From contig JASHNW010000060.1 of assembly GCA_030041435.1 (NCBI GenBank), positions 40,842 to 104,841 of the forward strand: a stretch of 64,000 nucleotides of DNA. The letters run 5' to 3'. The DNA comes from Acidobacteriaceae bacterium. GTDB taxonomy: Bacteria; Acidobacteriota; Terriglobia; Terriglobales; Acidobacteriaceae. Shown here piece by piece: positions 25,124 to 34,189 of this stretch (position 1 is its first letter; each line of letters opens with the position of its first letter). Under the pieces are notes generated by a model. That model saw only the letters and a program-made list of their open reading frames with translations, did not search any database and was not told the origin of the DNA. The position numbers and the translations under genes were made by a program.

Positions 25124-26113
25124 ATGTGGACTGCATTGTTGTTGCTGGGGCGGCAGGAGTTCTTTGAGGGGCTCGGCCAGAAATACATTCTGGACCTGCA
25201 GGATTTTCTGCACGACAAGCTGGAGAAGCTGGTTGGCGTTGCCTTGCTGTTCTGGCTGCTGACGCGTCTGCTCAGGCTGGTGACCGATCGCATCCTGCGG
25301 GCCGCCAGCGGGCAGCCGAGCACGGCCGGACATCTGGCGCAGGTGAGGACGCTGACCTCGGTGATTCGCGCCACCGGGCTGGGCATCATCGCGATTCTGG
25401 CGACGCTGCAGATTCTGCCCATATTCGGATTCAATCTCGGCCCGCTGCTGACCAGCGCGGGCGTGGCGGGCGTGGCCATCGGCCTGGCGGCGCAGAACAT
25501 CGTGAAGGACTGCTTCAACGGGTTCCTGATACTGGTGGAGGATCAGTACAACGTGGGCGATGTGGTGCGCATTGCGGGGGTGAGCGGCACAGTGGAGGCG
25601 ATGACGCTGCGCAAGACGCAGGTGCGGGACGGCGACGGCACGCTGTATATCGTGCCCAACTCGCAGATTACGACGGTAGCGAACCTGCTGCGGGACTATT
25701 CGGTGGCGACGATCAATGTTGCGGTGGACTTCTCGGCGAATCCCGACGAGGTGATGGCGCTGCTGAAGGAAGTAGCGATGAGCGTGCGGAACGACCTGGC
25801 GTACAGCGACGTGTTTCTGGCCGATCCGACGCTGCTCGGCGTGGACGCGATCAAAGGCTCGCAGGTGATTTATCCGTTGCAGCTGAAGACGAAGGCGAAT
25901 CAGCAGTGGGCGGCGATGCGGGAGATGCAGAGAAGGATCCGGCTGGCGCTGGAGGAGAAGGGGATGCTGCCGGGCGATCCGCTGCGGGTGTTCAACAGGA
26001 GCAGCGAACAGGGTTCCGCGGTCAGCGCCCAGGAGGAACGGCCGGCGGCAAAGGCCGATCCAACGGCGGCGAAGGCGAACGAGGTGAATCCGTTCACGGG
26101 GGAAGGGATGTAA
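25124..26113 (+). CDS. Small-conductance mechanosensitive channel (MscS family)
   Basis: A 329-residue protein with three membrane helices. The pore helix TM3 is recognisable in LLTSAGVAGVAIGLAAQNIVKDCFNGFLIL, followed by the beta domain (VEDQYNVGDVVRIAG, GTVEAMTLRKTQVRDGDG, IVPNSQI) and an alpha/beta vestibule. It opens under membrane tension to release solutes on osmotic downshift. The C-terminal 45 residues are an unstructured Ala/Glu-rich tail. TATCCT ends 7 bases before the ATG, suggesting a leaderless transcript. Confidence 0.9.
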   Translation: MWTALLLLGRQEFFEGLGQKYILDLQDFLHDKLEKLVGVALLFWLLTRLLRLVTDRILRAASGQPSTAGHLAQVRTLTSVIRATGLGIIAILATLQILPIFGFNLGPLLTSAGVAGVAIGLAAQNIVKDCFNGFLILVEDQYNVGDVVRIAGVSGTVEAMTLRKTQVRDGDGTLYIVPNSQITTVANLLRDYSVATINVAVDFSANPDEVMALLKEVAMSVRNDLAYSDVFLADPTLLGVDAIKGSQVIYPLQLKTKANQQWAAMREMQRRIRLALEEKGMLPGDPLRVFNRSSEQGSAVSAQEERPAAKADPTAAKANEVNPFTGEGM

Positions 26114-26220
26114 GGGCAGGGATCGGGGATTAGGAATTAGAGATTAGGGGACGACGTTTGTGGCGAGAGAGCAATGCGCCGCTCCGGTGAGGGAGCGGCG
26201 CAAGGGAGCGAGGGGCAAAA

Positions 26221-27492
26221 CTAATCGCCGTAAGCGTGGATGGGGTGCGAGGCGGCTGATGGCGGCTGCGCGGTGGGCGATGGATCGAGCCGCGGCGCTG
26301 CGGGCTGGCCACCGACACGGAAGCGGCTGATGGACTCCTGCACACGCCCGGCGTCGGCTTCGACCGAGTCGAGGATGCGTTTGGTGATGGGTGTGGCGGC
26401 CGCATGCTCTTCGCCGAGGCGGTTGATGACTTCCAGATTCTGGCTGAATTGCTGAGCGGCGACGGACTGTTCGGTGGCGGCGGTGGCGATCTGCGCAATC
26501 ATGGCGTCGACCTGGTCGGCGGCGGTCATGATACGCCGCAGCGCTTCGCCGGCGCGGGCAGTGATTTCCATGCCGTGGCTGACGCGGCCAGTGCCGGAGC
26601 CCATGGCGTCGACGGCCTGTTTGGTGTGGGTCTGGATGCCCTGGATCATCTGCGCGATTTCGCTGGTGGCATTGCGGGTAGATTCGGCGAGGCGGCGGAC
26701 TTCGCCGGCGACGACGGCAAAGCCGCGTCCCTGCTCGCCGGCGCGGGCGGCCTCGATGGCGGCGTTGAGGGCGAGGAGATTCGTTTTCTGTGCGATCTCT
26801 TCGATGACATTGACGATGCGGATGATCTGCTCGGATTCGCGGCCGAGACCCTGCACGGTCTCCGCAGCCTGGGTAACGGAATCGGAAATGGAGCCCATAC
26901 CGGAGAGCATTTCCTCGACGATGGCGCCGCCTTCGCGGGCGAGGCTGGCGGCCTGGCGGGCCTGATCGGCGGCGTTCTGGGCATGGTTGGAGACTTCGGC
27001 GATGGTGATGGACATCTCCTGCATGGCCGTGGCCGCCTGGTGGGTTTGCTGGCTTTGCTCGCTGGTACGGGTGAAGGAGGCGGCCGCCGCACTGGACAGT
27101 TCCCCGGCCTCGCGATGCAGCCTGGCTGTGGTTTCGGTCACGGCGCCGACTATAGTGCGCAGGCTGCGCTGCATGGCGGCGATGGACTGGGCGAGGTTTC
27201 CAACTTCGTCGCGGGTCTCGACCCTGACGACGGGGCTGCCGAGATCGCCTTCGGCAATGGCGAGTGCGCACCTGGCCAGTTCGTCGATGGTGCGCATCAG
27301 GCTGCGGGTGGTGTGCGCAAGGATGCCCAGCGCGGCGATACCGCCCAGCACAGCAGCTCCCCAGAGAGAGAAAACCTCAGTTCGGTCGAGAGGAAACACC
27401 TGCGTGACGGCGGCGATCGCCGTGGATGCGGCGAGTATTACGGCGACCAGAACCAGTTTGCTGCGACAGGGAACGCGGGAGAAGAAACTCAT
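26221..27492 (-). CDS. Methyl-accepting chemotaxis protein
   Basis: A 423-residue MCP. Two membrane helices (about residues 10-30 and 38-60) are joined by a very short periplasmic loop. A HAMP domain follows ([22 protein letters not shown]) and then a long signalling coiled coil. The hairpin tip is canonical: [37 protein letters not shown] in outline. The near absence of a periplasmic domain suggests sensing at the membrane or inside the cell. The ATG at 27492 has GGAG upstream and is preferred over one 14 codons earlier. No che genes are linked. Confidence 0.9.
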   Translation of the reverse strand: MSFFSRVPCRSKLVLVAVILAASTAIAAVTQVFPLDRTEVFSLWGAAVLGGIAALGILAHTTRSLMRTIDELARCALAIAEGDLGSPVVRVETRDEVGNLAQSIAAMQRSLRTIVGAVTETTARLHREAGELSSAAAASFTRTSEQSQQTHQAATAMQEMSITIAEVSNHAQNAADQARQAASLAREGGAIVEEMLSGMGSISDSVTQAAETVQGLGRESEQIIRIVNVIEEIAQKTNLLALNAAIEAARAGEQGRGFAVVAGEVRRLAESTRNATSEIAQMIQGIQTHTKQAVDAMGSGTGRVSHGMEITARAGEALRRIMTAADQVDAMIAQIATAATEQSVAAQQFSQNLEVINRLGEEHAAATPITKRILDSVEADAGRVQESISRFRVGGQPAAPRLDPSPTAQPPSAASHPIHAYGD

Positions 27493-27582
27493 GATTGACT
27501 CCGGAGACGGCGAACGAGGTCGCGCGAAGCTCACCCGGAAGAAAGCCGTCCAATGGATGTATCGGAAGAAGTCGCCAGGAAT

Positions 27583-28164
27583 TTAGGATTTCGCGGAGGG
27601 AATTTCCTGGAAGGTGAGATTTTGGGCGGAGCTGCCGGTTTGCTGGCGCCATTGCTCGAACAGGCGGCCGTAACTGAGGGTAAGGAAATCGCCAGGATCG
27701 ACGTCAAGTTTTCTGCCCGTGGCGTCGATCCAGTCTTCCGGGCCTTCCAGCTCGGCGTAGACGCCGATGGGGGTTTCGTCGAGGACGCAGTGGCCACCGG
27801 CGTCGGCATACTCCGTGCGCCACTTTTCGTAGACGAAGGCGGGAGCGTAGCCCAGCTGCGTGAAGATGTCGCCGAGGGCTTCGCCGTCCTCGACCGTGGT
27901 TTCTGTTTCTTCGCGATGCTTGTGGCGGGCGGCGGGGTCGTTGTCGAGCGGCAGGCACTTGTAGGTGATTTTCCAGGAACCTCCGTAGTTGCGGACGCGG
28001 AGGATGGACTGCCGGGAGCGGAGGCGGCGGTCAGGCGTGTCGTAGAGGATGTTGCGTTCGAAGGTGCGCGGGGTTTCGATACGAAAGCCGGCGCCGGCGA
28101 GACGGCGCGCGAGAGCGGCCGGGTCGGCGACGAGGAACTTCACTTCGATTTCCACCGTGCTCAT
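27583..28164 (-). CDS. CYTH-domain protein (class IV adenylate cyclase / thiamine triphosphatase-like)
   Basis: A 193-residue CYTH-fold protein. The signature ExExK occurs at residues 5-9 (E5, E7, K9). Conserved charged tunnel residues are visible in LRVRNYGGSWKITYK, REETETTVEDG and AELEGPEDWID. These enzymes act on triphosphates with divalent metal; a specific activity (cyclase, triphosphatase) cannot be told from sequence. The ATG at 28164 lies eight bases from TGTACC, another possible leaderless start. Divergent from tsaC with 110 bp between. Confidence 0.82.
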   Translation of the reverse strand: MSTVEIEVKFLVADPAALARRLAGAGFRIETPRTFERNILYDTPDRRLRSRQSILRVRNYGGSWKITYKCLPLDNDPAARHKHREETETTVEDGEALGDIFTQLGYAPAFVYEKWRTEYADAGGHCVLDETPIGVYAELEGPEDWIDATGRKLDVDPGDFLTLSYGRLFEQWRQQTGSSAQNLTFQEIPSAKS

Positions 28165-28274
28165 AGAAACAGGGTACAGGGAACAGGTGACAGGCGGCTG
28201 GTGGCATGCGGCCGGCGGCGAATCGCGGAGGAAGCCGGGATGCGGAAGGCTGTAGGCTGGAAAAGAACAGGCAC

Positions 28275-29333
28275 ATGAAGACACTGAGACTTCTGGTGGA
28301 CGCGAATGACCCGGAAAGCCGGGCATCCAGGCAATCGATCAGGCGGGCGGCGGAGATCCTGCGCACGGGCGGGACGGTGGCATTTCCGACGGAGACGGTC
28401 TACGGGCTGGGCGCGAACGCGCTGAACGCCGCAGCGGTGGGGAAGATCTTCGCAGCAAAAGAGCGGCCGGCATGGGATCCCCTGATCGTGCACATCGGCG
28501 AAGCGAAGAAAGTGCGCGAGGTGGTGGCGGAGCTTCCAGAGAATGCACGGCGGCTGATGGACGTATTCTGGCCGGGGCCGCTGACGCTGCTGCTGCCGAA
28601 GAGCGCGGAGGTTCCGCACATCGTAACCGCGGGGCTGCCGCGGGTGGGCGTGCGCATGCCGGCGCATCCGGTGGCGCTGGCGCTGCTGCGGGCGGCGGAA
28701 GTCGCGGTGGCGGCGCCGAGCGCGAACACGTTCGGGCGCACCAGCCCGACGCGGGCCGATCACGTGGCCGAGGACCTGGACGGGCGCATCGACGCGATTG
28801 TGGACGGAGGCGAGACGACGCACGGAGTCGAGTCGACGGTGGTGGGCGTGGGTGCGAAAGGGTGCGTGATTTATCGGCCTGGGGTGATTTCTCTGGAGCA
28901 GATTCGCGCGGTGTGCGTGGGAGAAGTAACCGCGCGGGGCAACGGCGATGAGGCAGAGGAGCAGCCTGGGGGCGCCGCATCGCCAGGCATGTCGTTGCGG
29001 CACTATGCGCCGCGGGCGCGGCTGGTGCTGATCGACGGGGATGGCGAAGAGCAGAAGGCCGCGTTTGGAGAAGCGGCGCGCGAATGCGAAGAGGCCGGCG
29101 AAGCGCTGGGGCTGATGCTGCCGGATGCGTTTCAGACGGCGGTGATCGGGCGGAGGGCGCGGGTGTTTCGCTGGGGCAACTGGATGGACGAGGAAGAACT
29201 GGCGCAGCGAATGTTTGCCGGTCTGCGCTGGCTCGACGCAGGCGGGGCGACGGCCATCGTGTGCCCGGTGCCGCCGGGCAGGGGGATCGCGGTGGCGATT
29301 CGGGACCGGCTGCGCAAGGCGGCGCGGCGGTAG
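28275..29333 (+). CDS. tsaC: L-threonylcarbamoyladenylate synthase (Sua5/TsaC)
   Basis: A 352-residue long-form (Sua5-type) enzyme. The YrdC domain (about 15-210) has GGTVAFPTETVYGLGANA, KERPAWDPLIVHI, VGVRMPAHPVALALL and APSANTFGRTSPT. A C-terminal Sua5 domain follows after SPGMSLRHYAPRARLVL. It makes threonylcarbamoyl-AMP for the universal t6A37 modification of ANN-decoding tRNAs. Start ATG 28275. A simple tandem repeat follows the gene. Confidence 0.94.
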   Translation: MKTLRLLVDANDPESRASRQSIRRAAEILRTGGTVAFPTETVYGLGANALNAAAVGKIFAAKERPAWDPLIVHIGEAKKVREVVAELPENARRLMDVFWPGPLTLLLPKSAEVPHIVTAGLPRVGVRMPAHPVALALLRAAEVAVAAPSANTFGRTSPTRADHVAEDLDGRIDAIVDGGETTHGVESTVVGVGAKGCVIYRPGVISLEQIRAVCVGEVTARGNGDEAEEQPGGAASPGMSLRHYAPRARLVLIDGDGEEQKAAFGEAARECEEAGEALGLMLPDAFQTAVIGRRARVFRWGNWMDEEELAQRMFAGLRWLDAGGATAIVCPVPPGRGIAVAIRDRLRKAARR

Positions 29334-29339
29334 GGGAGT

Positions 29340-29396
29340 TCACAGTGCACAGTTCACAGTGATCAGTGCACAGCGATCAGTGCACAGTGATCAGCC
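29340..29396. repeat. Tandem CACAGTGATCAGTG-type repeat
   Basis: Four to five imperfect units of CACAGTGATCAGTG follow the tsaC stop. Related units (ACAGCGATCAGTACACAG) lie at 33960-33995, upstream of GH1. Non-coding. Confidence 0.65.
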
Positions 29397-29470
29397 AAAG
29401 CCTGAGAGGCGGTCAGCCGGGAAGTGCGCATCGCTCTGTGGAGTCCGCGTGGCATGAGCGTTCCTGGGTC

Positions 29471-30094
29471 TTATTCGTCGATGGCGATCAGGTCGGGCGT
29501 GTGGCGGCGGGGGCGTGCGAACCAGCGCAGGCTCCAGATGCCGAGGCGGAAGGTGACGAAAAGAATGCCGCCGCCCAGGACCAGGCAAATGGGGATGAGC
29601 CAGAGGCCGATGGGGTCGTGGCCGGTGTGCGGGCCCGAGCCGGCGCCGAAGCCGGCCGACCAGGTGTTAGCGTCGCGTGTGATGTTGAGCCCGGCCTGGC
29701 GCGGGAAGAATGCCTTGAGCAGCGCCATGACAAAGAAGATTCCACCGACGCAGTAGCCGATGCCGGAGAGCATGAAGACCAGCATGCCGCCCAGGCTGAG
29801 CGCGGCCCAGCGCAGGGTGGTGCGCAGGAGAAGCGCCGGCGAGCGGGTGAGCCGCGCGCGCTGCACCAGTTCGTCGGTGTGGTAGCGCAGGGCAAGCTGC
29901 TGCGGCGAGCCGAGGGCGGCCAGCGCGGCGTCGACCCGGCCGGGAGACGGATCAGCCGAGGTTTTGTCGAGGATGTGGGTGCGAATTTCTTCGACGATGT
30001 CGCGGACGTCGTCTTCCTTCAGGTCGCTGAGGCGCCTGCGCAGGATCGCGAGGTAGGCGTCGACGGATTTTTGCGATTCGGCAGTAAGGTTCAT
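29471..30094 (-). CDS. Membrane protein of the DUF1700/HAAS type, partner of PadR
   Basis: A 207-residue protein. The N-terminal 70 residues form a helical HAAS-like module (AYLAILRRRLSDLKEDDVRDIVEEIRTHILDK). At least three membrane helices follow at about 95-125 and 165-190. Its start overlaps the PadR stop by four bases (ATGA-type), so the two are translationally coupled. PadR plus DUF1700/permease-prefix proteins form a recurrent pair in which the membrane protein is controlled by, or modulates, the regulator. Function is otherwise unknown. Confidence 0.75.
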   Translation of the reverse strand: MNLTAESQKSVDAYLAILRRRLSDLKEDDVRDIVEEIRTHILDKTSADPSPGRVDAALAALGSPQQLALRYHTDELVQRARLTRSPALLLRTTLRWAALSLGGMLVFMLSGIGYCVGGIFFVMALLKAFFPRQAGLNITRDANTWSAGFGAGSGPHTGHDPIGLWLIPICLVLGGGILFVTFRLGIWSLRWFARPRRHTPDLIAIDE

Positions 30095-30507
30095 GGCTTT
30101 TCCATGGTGAGGGGCTGGCGGCCGGGTTGCTGGTGGCGGGGATTTTCCTGAGACAGAGGCGCGAGCAGCGAGGACATGCTGGCGGAGAATCGGGACCAGA
30201 TGCGGGCCATGGCGAGAACTCGCTGGCGTCCGGAGTCGGTAAGGCGGTAGTACTTGCGGGGATGGCCGGAGTCGGACTCAACCCATTCGGAGGCGACGAG
30301 GCTAAGGCCGCGGAGGCGGGTGAGGAGCGGGTAGACGGTGCCTTCCACGACGACCAGATCGGAGCCGGACTCGAGATTGCGAAGAATTTCGAGGCCATAG
30401 AGGGGGCCTTCCCAGAGGGCGGCGAGGATGGCGAGCTCGAGGGAGCCTTTGCGGAGCTGTATCTCCCATTTTTCGGCGCCGTCAGGGGGTGGGGTGGGGT
30501 TGTTCAC
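30091..30507 (-). CDS. PadR-family transcriptional regulator
   Basis: A 138-residue winged-helix repressor. The PadR core is clear: LRKGSLELAILAALWEGPLYGLEILRNLE, then VVEGTVYPLLTRLRGLSLVASEW and RKYYRLTDSGRQRV. The C-terminal dimerisation helix is short. It probably represses its own operon: a palindrome ATGTAATACAT lies in the spacer of a consensus promoter just upstream (30514-30542). Confidence 0.9.
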   Translation of the reverse strand: MNNPTPPPDGAEKWEIQLRKGSLELAILAALWEGPLYGLEILRNLESGSDLVVVEGTVYPLLTRLRGLSLVASEWVESDSGHPRKYYRLTDSGRQRVLAMARIWSRFSASMSSLLAPLSQENPRHQQPGRQPLTMEKP

Positions 30508-30513
30508 GGCACC

Positions 30514-30542
30514 ATACTATGTAATACATTGTATAATGTCAA
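30514..30542 (-). promoter_or_regulatory. padR promoter with embedded operator palindrome
   Basis: On the minus strand TTGACA (30542-30537) and TAGTAT (30519-30514) are separated by 17 bases. The 11-bp palindrome ATGTAATACAT (30519-30529) resembles known PadR boxes and lies between the two hexamers, where binding would block polymerase. Confidence 0.7.
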
Positions 30543-30583
30543 GCCGAATCGATAACCGACAGACGGCGAATCGAAGCAAGAGG

Positions 30584-31126
30584 CTAAAGCTGGGGCTGGT
30601 TTTCGCCGGCTTTGTAGAGGTACTTGATGCTGGATTTGTAGATGAGGGCACGGGTAGCGGAGTCGCCGGGGCGCGGGCCACTGGAGCGGAAGGAGGAGCA
30701 GCGCACCTTGATGGCGTTGCGGTCGTACCACTCGACACAGCCTTCGATTTTCTCCCCATCCTCGAGGACGAAGACCATCGGCGTCTGCGCCTGCATCTGT
30801 TTTTGAAAATAGAACGACTCGGCGTGTGAGCTTTCCTGGGCTGAGGAGGAAAGCGCTGCACCGGAGTGCCACTGAAACAGGGGCTCTTCGCGCCTTATGA
30901 AGCGCCGGCTGTTGAAGGCGCGCTCGGGCAGAACCGGACGGACGAGCTTGCGGGGGCCGAGGACGTTCAGCTCCTGCGGCTCTTCGGCGGGAGCATTCGA
31001 CGTGGCGGCGGGAGCGGCTGCGACGGGTCCGGGAGCAGCGACAGGGCCAGGGGCCGCGGAGGCCCGTTCGCGGGGATTCTTTGGGGCTCGCAGCGTGCGC
31101 ACCGCGGAGGCAGGCAGTTGGGACAT
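30584..31126 (-). CDS. Hfq-like Sm protein with long N-terminal extension
   Basis: A 180-residue protein. Residues 103-172 align with bacterial Hfq: ESFYFQKQMQAQTPMVFVLEDGEKIEG for the N-terminal helix and Sm1 strands, then CVEWYDRNAIKV, then ALIYKSSIKYLYKAG for Sm2. The canonical Y-K-H-A of Sm2 reads Y-K-S-S here. About 13 extra residues sit between Sm1 and Sm2. The first 100 residues are Ala/Pro-rich and then basic (FNSRRFIRRE). Hfq proteins assist sRNA-mRNA pairing; RNA binding by this variant is inferred. ATG 31126 follows AGGGG. Confidence 0.7.
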   Translation of the reverse strand: MSQLPASAVRTLRAPKNPRERASAAPGPVAAPGPVAAAPAATSNAPAEEPQELNVLGPRKLVRPVLPERAFNSRRFIRREEPLFQWHSGAALSSSAQESSHAESFYFQKQMQAQTPMVFVLEDGEKIEGCVEWYDRNAIKVRCSSFRSSGPRPGDSATRALIYKSSIKYLYKAGENQPQL

Positions 31127-31337
31127 AGTACCCCTAATCCTTTTCGGACAAAGCTGCCTATCTGATGCGGGAAGATGGAGCCGCGTCGCTCGGCAGAGGG
31201 AAGATACAGGAGACGATGAGAAACATCGTAGCGTGAAACGGGCAGAGGAAAATGATAAACGGCGTGGATTCGCAAAAAATTGCGCGAGATGGCGCTTGCT
31301 GCTGGGGGCAATCGCACCGGGCAACCCCGATGAGGCA

Positions 31338-32441
31338 TCAGGCGCCGGAGAGCTGGGCGGCGAAGCTGTCGAGGGCGAGGGAACGGAGCAGGTTGCGGCG
31401 CATACCGGATTCGACCTGGCGGAGGCCGCGGGCGGCGGACTCGATCCAGTCGACGGTGACGGAGGCGGCCATGGCCTCGAGTTCGCGGGCTACGTCGATG
31501 TTGCGGACGAACTGCGGCGTTTCCGCTTTGAAAAGCAGGAGGTCTTCGAGCAGGGAAGCGGCGGCGCGCAGCAGGCCTTCGGTCTTTTCCTGGCCTTCGG
31601 CTCCGGCACGGTAGGTGTCGGTGGCGCGGAAGAGCGCCGAGTAGTCGGGTTCCTGGGTTGTCGTGCGCAGGAGGAGGAGCGCGTCGGCGCGGCTGGCGAG
31701 CCAGGCAGGGAGATCGAAGCCGAGAGCGCGGCCGATGGCGCCTTCGGCGAGACGCGCGACGAGAGTGCGTTCCGCGGGCTTCCATTGCGGACGGCGTTCG
31801 GCGAGGAGACGCTCGATCTGCTCCACGGGGATGGCGCCGATGCGAAAGATGCCGGCGCGTGAGCGGATGGTAGGCAGAAGCTCGCCGGTGTTTTCTGCCA
31901 GCAGGATGATCGTCGCGTGCGCGGGCGGCTCTTCGAGGACTTTGAGCAGGGAATTGGCCGCTTCTTTCATGAAGGCGGCGCTCGAGAATATGTAGAAGGC
32001 GCGGCGGGCTTCGGCGGGCATGCGGTAGATTTCGCGGATGAGCATGCGGACCTGGCCGACCTTGATGAGGAGCTGGGGCGGATCGGGCGGGATGACGAGG
32101 ACGTCGGGGTGGGTCTGGATGAGGATGCGGGTTTCTTTTTTGTCGGTTTCGCGGAGATCGTCGCGAGCGGCGACAGCTTCGGTCACGCGCGCGTCGAGGT
32201 CGGCGGCCTGGCCAATTCTTTGACAGTTCGAGCAGACGCCGCAGAAGTCGGGCAGGCCGTCGGGGCCGGGCGGCGGGGGCGTGAGGCAGTTGGCGGCCTG
32301 GGCCAGCATGATGGCCAGTGTGTATTTGCCGGCGCCGCGGGGGCCGGCGAGGATGAGCGCGTGGGGCAGTCGCGCGGCGGCAATGGATTCGCGCAGGTGG
32401 CGGACGGTCGCGTCGTTGCCGAGGAAGTCGCGGAACGGCAT
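31338..32441 (-). CDS. holB: DNA polymerase III delta-prime subunit
   Basis: A 367-residue clamp-loader subunit of the AAA+ family. It has Walker A GPRGAGKYT, a four-cysteine zinc module (CLT ... CGVCSNC), the LLKVLEEPPAHATIILLAEN segment and sensor 1 TIRSRAGIF, where family members usually have SRC. It helps load the beta sliding clamp during replication. TATACC ends eight bases before the ATG, suggesting a leaderless start. GTTAGGGGTTAGGG-type repeats lie directly upstream. Confidence 0.9.
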   Translation of the reverse strand: MPFRDFLGNDATVRHLRESIAAARLPHALILAGPRGAGKYTLAIMLAQAANCLTPPPPGPDGLPDFCGVCSNCQRIGQAADLDARVTEAVAARDDLRETDKKETRILIQTHPDVLVIPPDPPQLLIKVGQVRMLIREIYRMPAEARRAFYIFSSAAFMKEAANSLLKVLEEPPAHATIILLAENTGELLPTIRSRAGIFRIGAIPVEQIERLLAERRPQWKPAERTLVARLAEGAIGRALGFDLPAWLASRADALLLLRTTTQEPDYSALFRATDTYRAGAEGQEKTEGLLRAAASLLEDLLLFKAETPQFVRNIDVARELEAMAASVTVDWIESAARGLRQVESGMRRNLLRSLALDSFAAQLSGA

Positions 32442-32490
32442 AAAGACAGGGTATAGGGGTTAGGGGTTAGGGTTTAGGAAAAACAGCGGC

Positions 32491-33942
32491 TCATACGACG
32501 GAGTTCTTCGCGATGACCTCGCGGTAGAAGTCGTACGAGAGCTTGGGAGTGCGAGTTTCGGTCTTGAAATCGACATAGGTGATGCCGAAGCGTTTGCTGT
32601 AGCCCGAGCCCCACTCGTAGTTATCGAGGAGGCTCCAGAGGAAGTACCCGCGGATGGGAATGCCTTCGGCGACCCCGCGCTGCATCTGGGCGAGGTAGTT
32701 GCGCAGATACATGACGCGGTCGCTGTCGAGGACCTTGCCGTCGGGACGGAGCACATCGTCGGAGGAGCAGCCGTTCTCGGTGATGTAGAGGGTTTTCACA
32801 CCCCAGAGGCTGGAGACGAGTTTGGGGGTCCAGTAGATGGCCTGGGGGTTGATGAAGAGCCAGTCGGAAGCCATGTGGGGATAGGTGGCGGGGCGCGGGA
32901 CGATGAGGTAGCCGTCGGGAGCCTCGGCGGGGACGACTTCCTGCGTGGTGTAAATGTTGATGCCGAGGAAGTCGATGGGGGCGGAGATGGTCTTCAGTTC
33001 TTCCGGCGTGAAGTGCGGAGCGTCGGGGCCGAGGTCGCGGAGGTATTTGTCGGTATAGCGGCCTTCGAGGATGACGGTGATGTACTGGGCATTCTCTTCG
33101 CGGAGGGCGATTTCAGCGGCGTGGATGTGGGCGGCGTCTTCGATGGCAGGCATACATCCGGAGATGTCTTCGGCGAGGCCGACGAGGACGGGACGCGTAG
33201 CGGCGGCGCGGATTGCCTGCACTCCGAGGCCGTGGGCGAGAACCGCGTTGTGGCGCGCGGCGACGAGTTCGCGGCGCGGGAGCTGGAGGCCGGGAGCATT
33301 CTCGCCCGAGCCGTAGCCGCCGTCGATGAACGAATCGAATTCGTTGGTGGTCATCCAGTGGGTGATGCGGTCGGAGAGCTGGCTGACGGTGTAGTGGGCA
33401 TAATCGGCGAAGGCGTGGGAGGTGGCGCGGTTCGTCCAGCCGCCTTGGTCCTGGAGGGCCTGAGGGAGATCCCAGTGGAAGAGGGTGCAGAAGGGCTCGA
33501 TGCCGGCGGCGTTGAGCGCGTCGAGGAGGCGCTTGTAGAAATCGAGACCTTTGGGGTTGGGCGTGCCGGTGCCCTGGGGAAAGACGCGCGGCCAGGCGAT
33601 GGAGAAGCGGAAACCTTTGCAGCCGAGGCGCTGCATGAGGGCGACGTCGCCCTGGTAACGGTGGTAGAAGTCGTCGGAGACGTCGCCGGTTTGGCCCTCG
33701 AAGGTTTTGCCGGGCGTGTGCGAGAACGTGTCCCAGATGGAGGGGCCGCGGCCGTCTTCGTGGACCGCGCCTTCGACCTGATAGGCCGCGGTGGCCGTGC
33801 CCCAGAGGAAGTTTTGCGGGAAGCGGTGGGGTGCGGGCGTAGGGATGGCGGGGAGGGTTTGCGCGGCGCCTTGCGTCAGGGAAGCGAGGGCAGGCGTGGC
33901 GGCGAGGGCGGCGGCGGATTTGAGGAAGGATCGGCGTTGCAT
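32491..33942 (-). CDS. GH1 beta-glucosidase with twin-arginine signal
   Basis: A 483-residue family 1 glycoside hydrolase. The N-terminus MQRRSFLKSAAALAATPAL fits a Tat signal, so the enzyme is probably exported folded. The nucleophile is Glu389 in YITENG. The acid/base is Glu201 in TTNEFDSF, where most members have NEP. Substrate-site segments FLWGTATAAYQVEGA and FRFSIAWPRVFP are intact. It cleaves terminal beta-glucosides. ATG 33942 follows GAGG. A perfect palindrome at 34025-34040 upstream looks like a LacI-type operator. A GH3 enzyme is encoded next on the same strand. Confidence 0.92.
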   Translation of the reverse strand: MQRRSFLKSAAALAATPALASLTQGAAQTLPAIPTPAPHRFPQNFLWGTATAAYQVEGAVHEDGRGPSIWDTFSHTPGKTFEGQTGDVSDDFYHRYQGDVALMQRLGCKGFRFSIAWPRVFPQGTGTPNPKGLDFYKRLLDALNAAGIEPFCTLFHWDLPQALQDQGGWTNRATSHAFADYAHYTVSQLSDRITHWMTTNEFDSFIDGGYGSGENAPGLQLPRRELVAARHNAVLAHGLGVQAIRAAATRPVLVGLAEDISGCMPAIEDAAHIHAAEIALREENAQYITVILEGRYTDKYLRDLGPDAPHFTPEELKTISAPIDFLGINIYTTQEVVPAEAPDGYLIVPRPATYPHMASDWLFINPQAIYWTPKLVSSLWGVKTLYITENGCSSDDVLRPDGKVLDSDRVMYLRNYLAQMQRGVAEGIPIRGYFLWSLLDNYEWGSGYSKRFGITYVDFKTETRTPKLSYDFYREVIAKNSVV

Positions 33943-34024
33943 GGATAACCTCGAGTACACGGTACACAGCGATCAGTACACAGTGCTGAGCAGAAGCGAT
34001 CGGTAGCCGGCGTTCAGTGTATCA

Positions 34025-34040
34025 GCTCAAACGTTTGAGC
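34025..34040. promoter_or_regulatory. LacI-type operator upstream of GH1
   Basis: GCTCAAACGTTTGAGC is a perfect 16-bp palindrome with the central CG typical of LacI-family sites. It lies 83 bp upstream of the GH1 start, in the 247-bp gap to the GH3 gene. No LacI-type regulator is in the window. Confidence 0.6.
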
Positions 34041-34189
34041 AAGAGGAAATTTTGTCTCGGATGCAGCGGGGTGCTGGAGTTGAGGCGGGACGGCCTGGAC
34101 AGGCGGCGGGTTGGGTCAGGTCTTGCGATATCCCACATCTGCTAAATGAGGGCAGATCGGGGGCGCCCGGCTAATTCGTTCTCCTCGAA

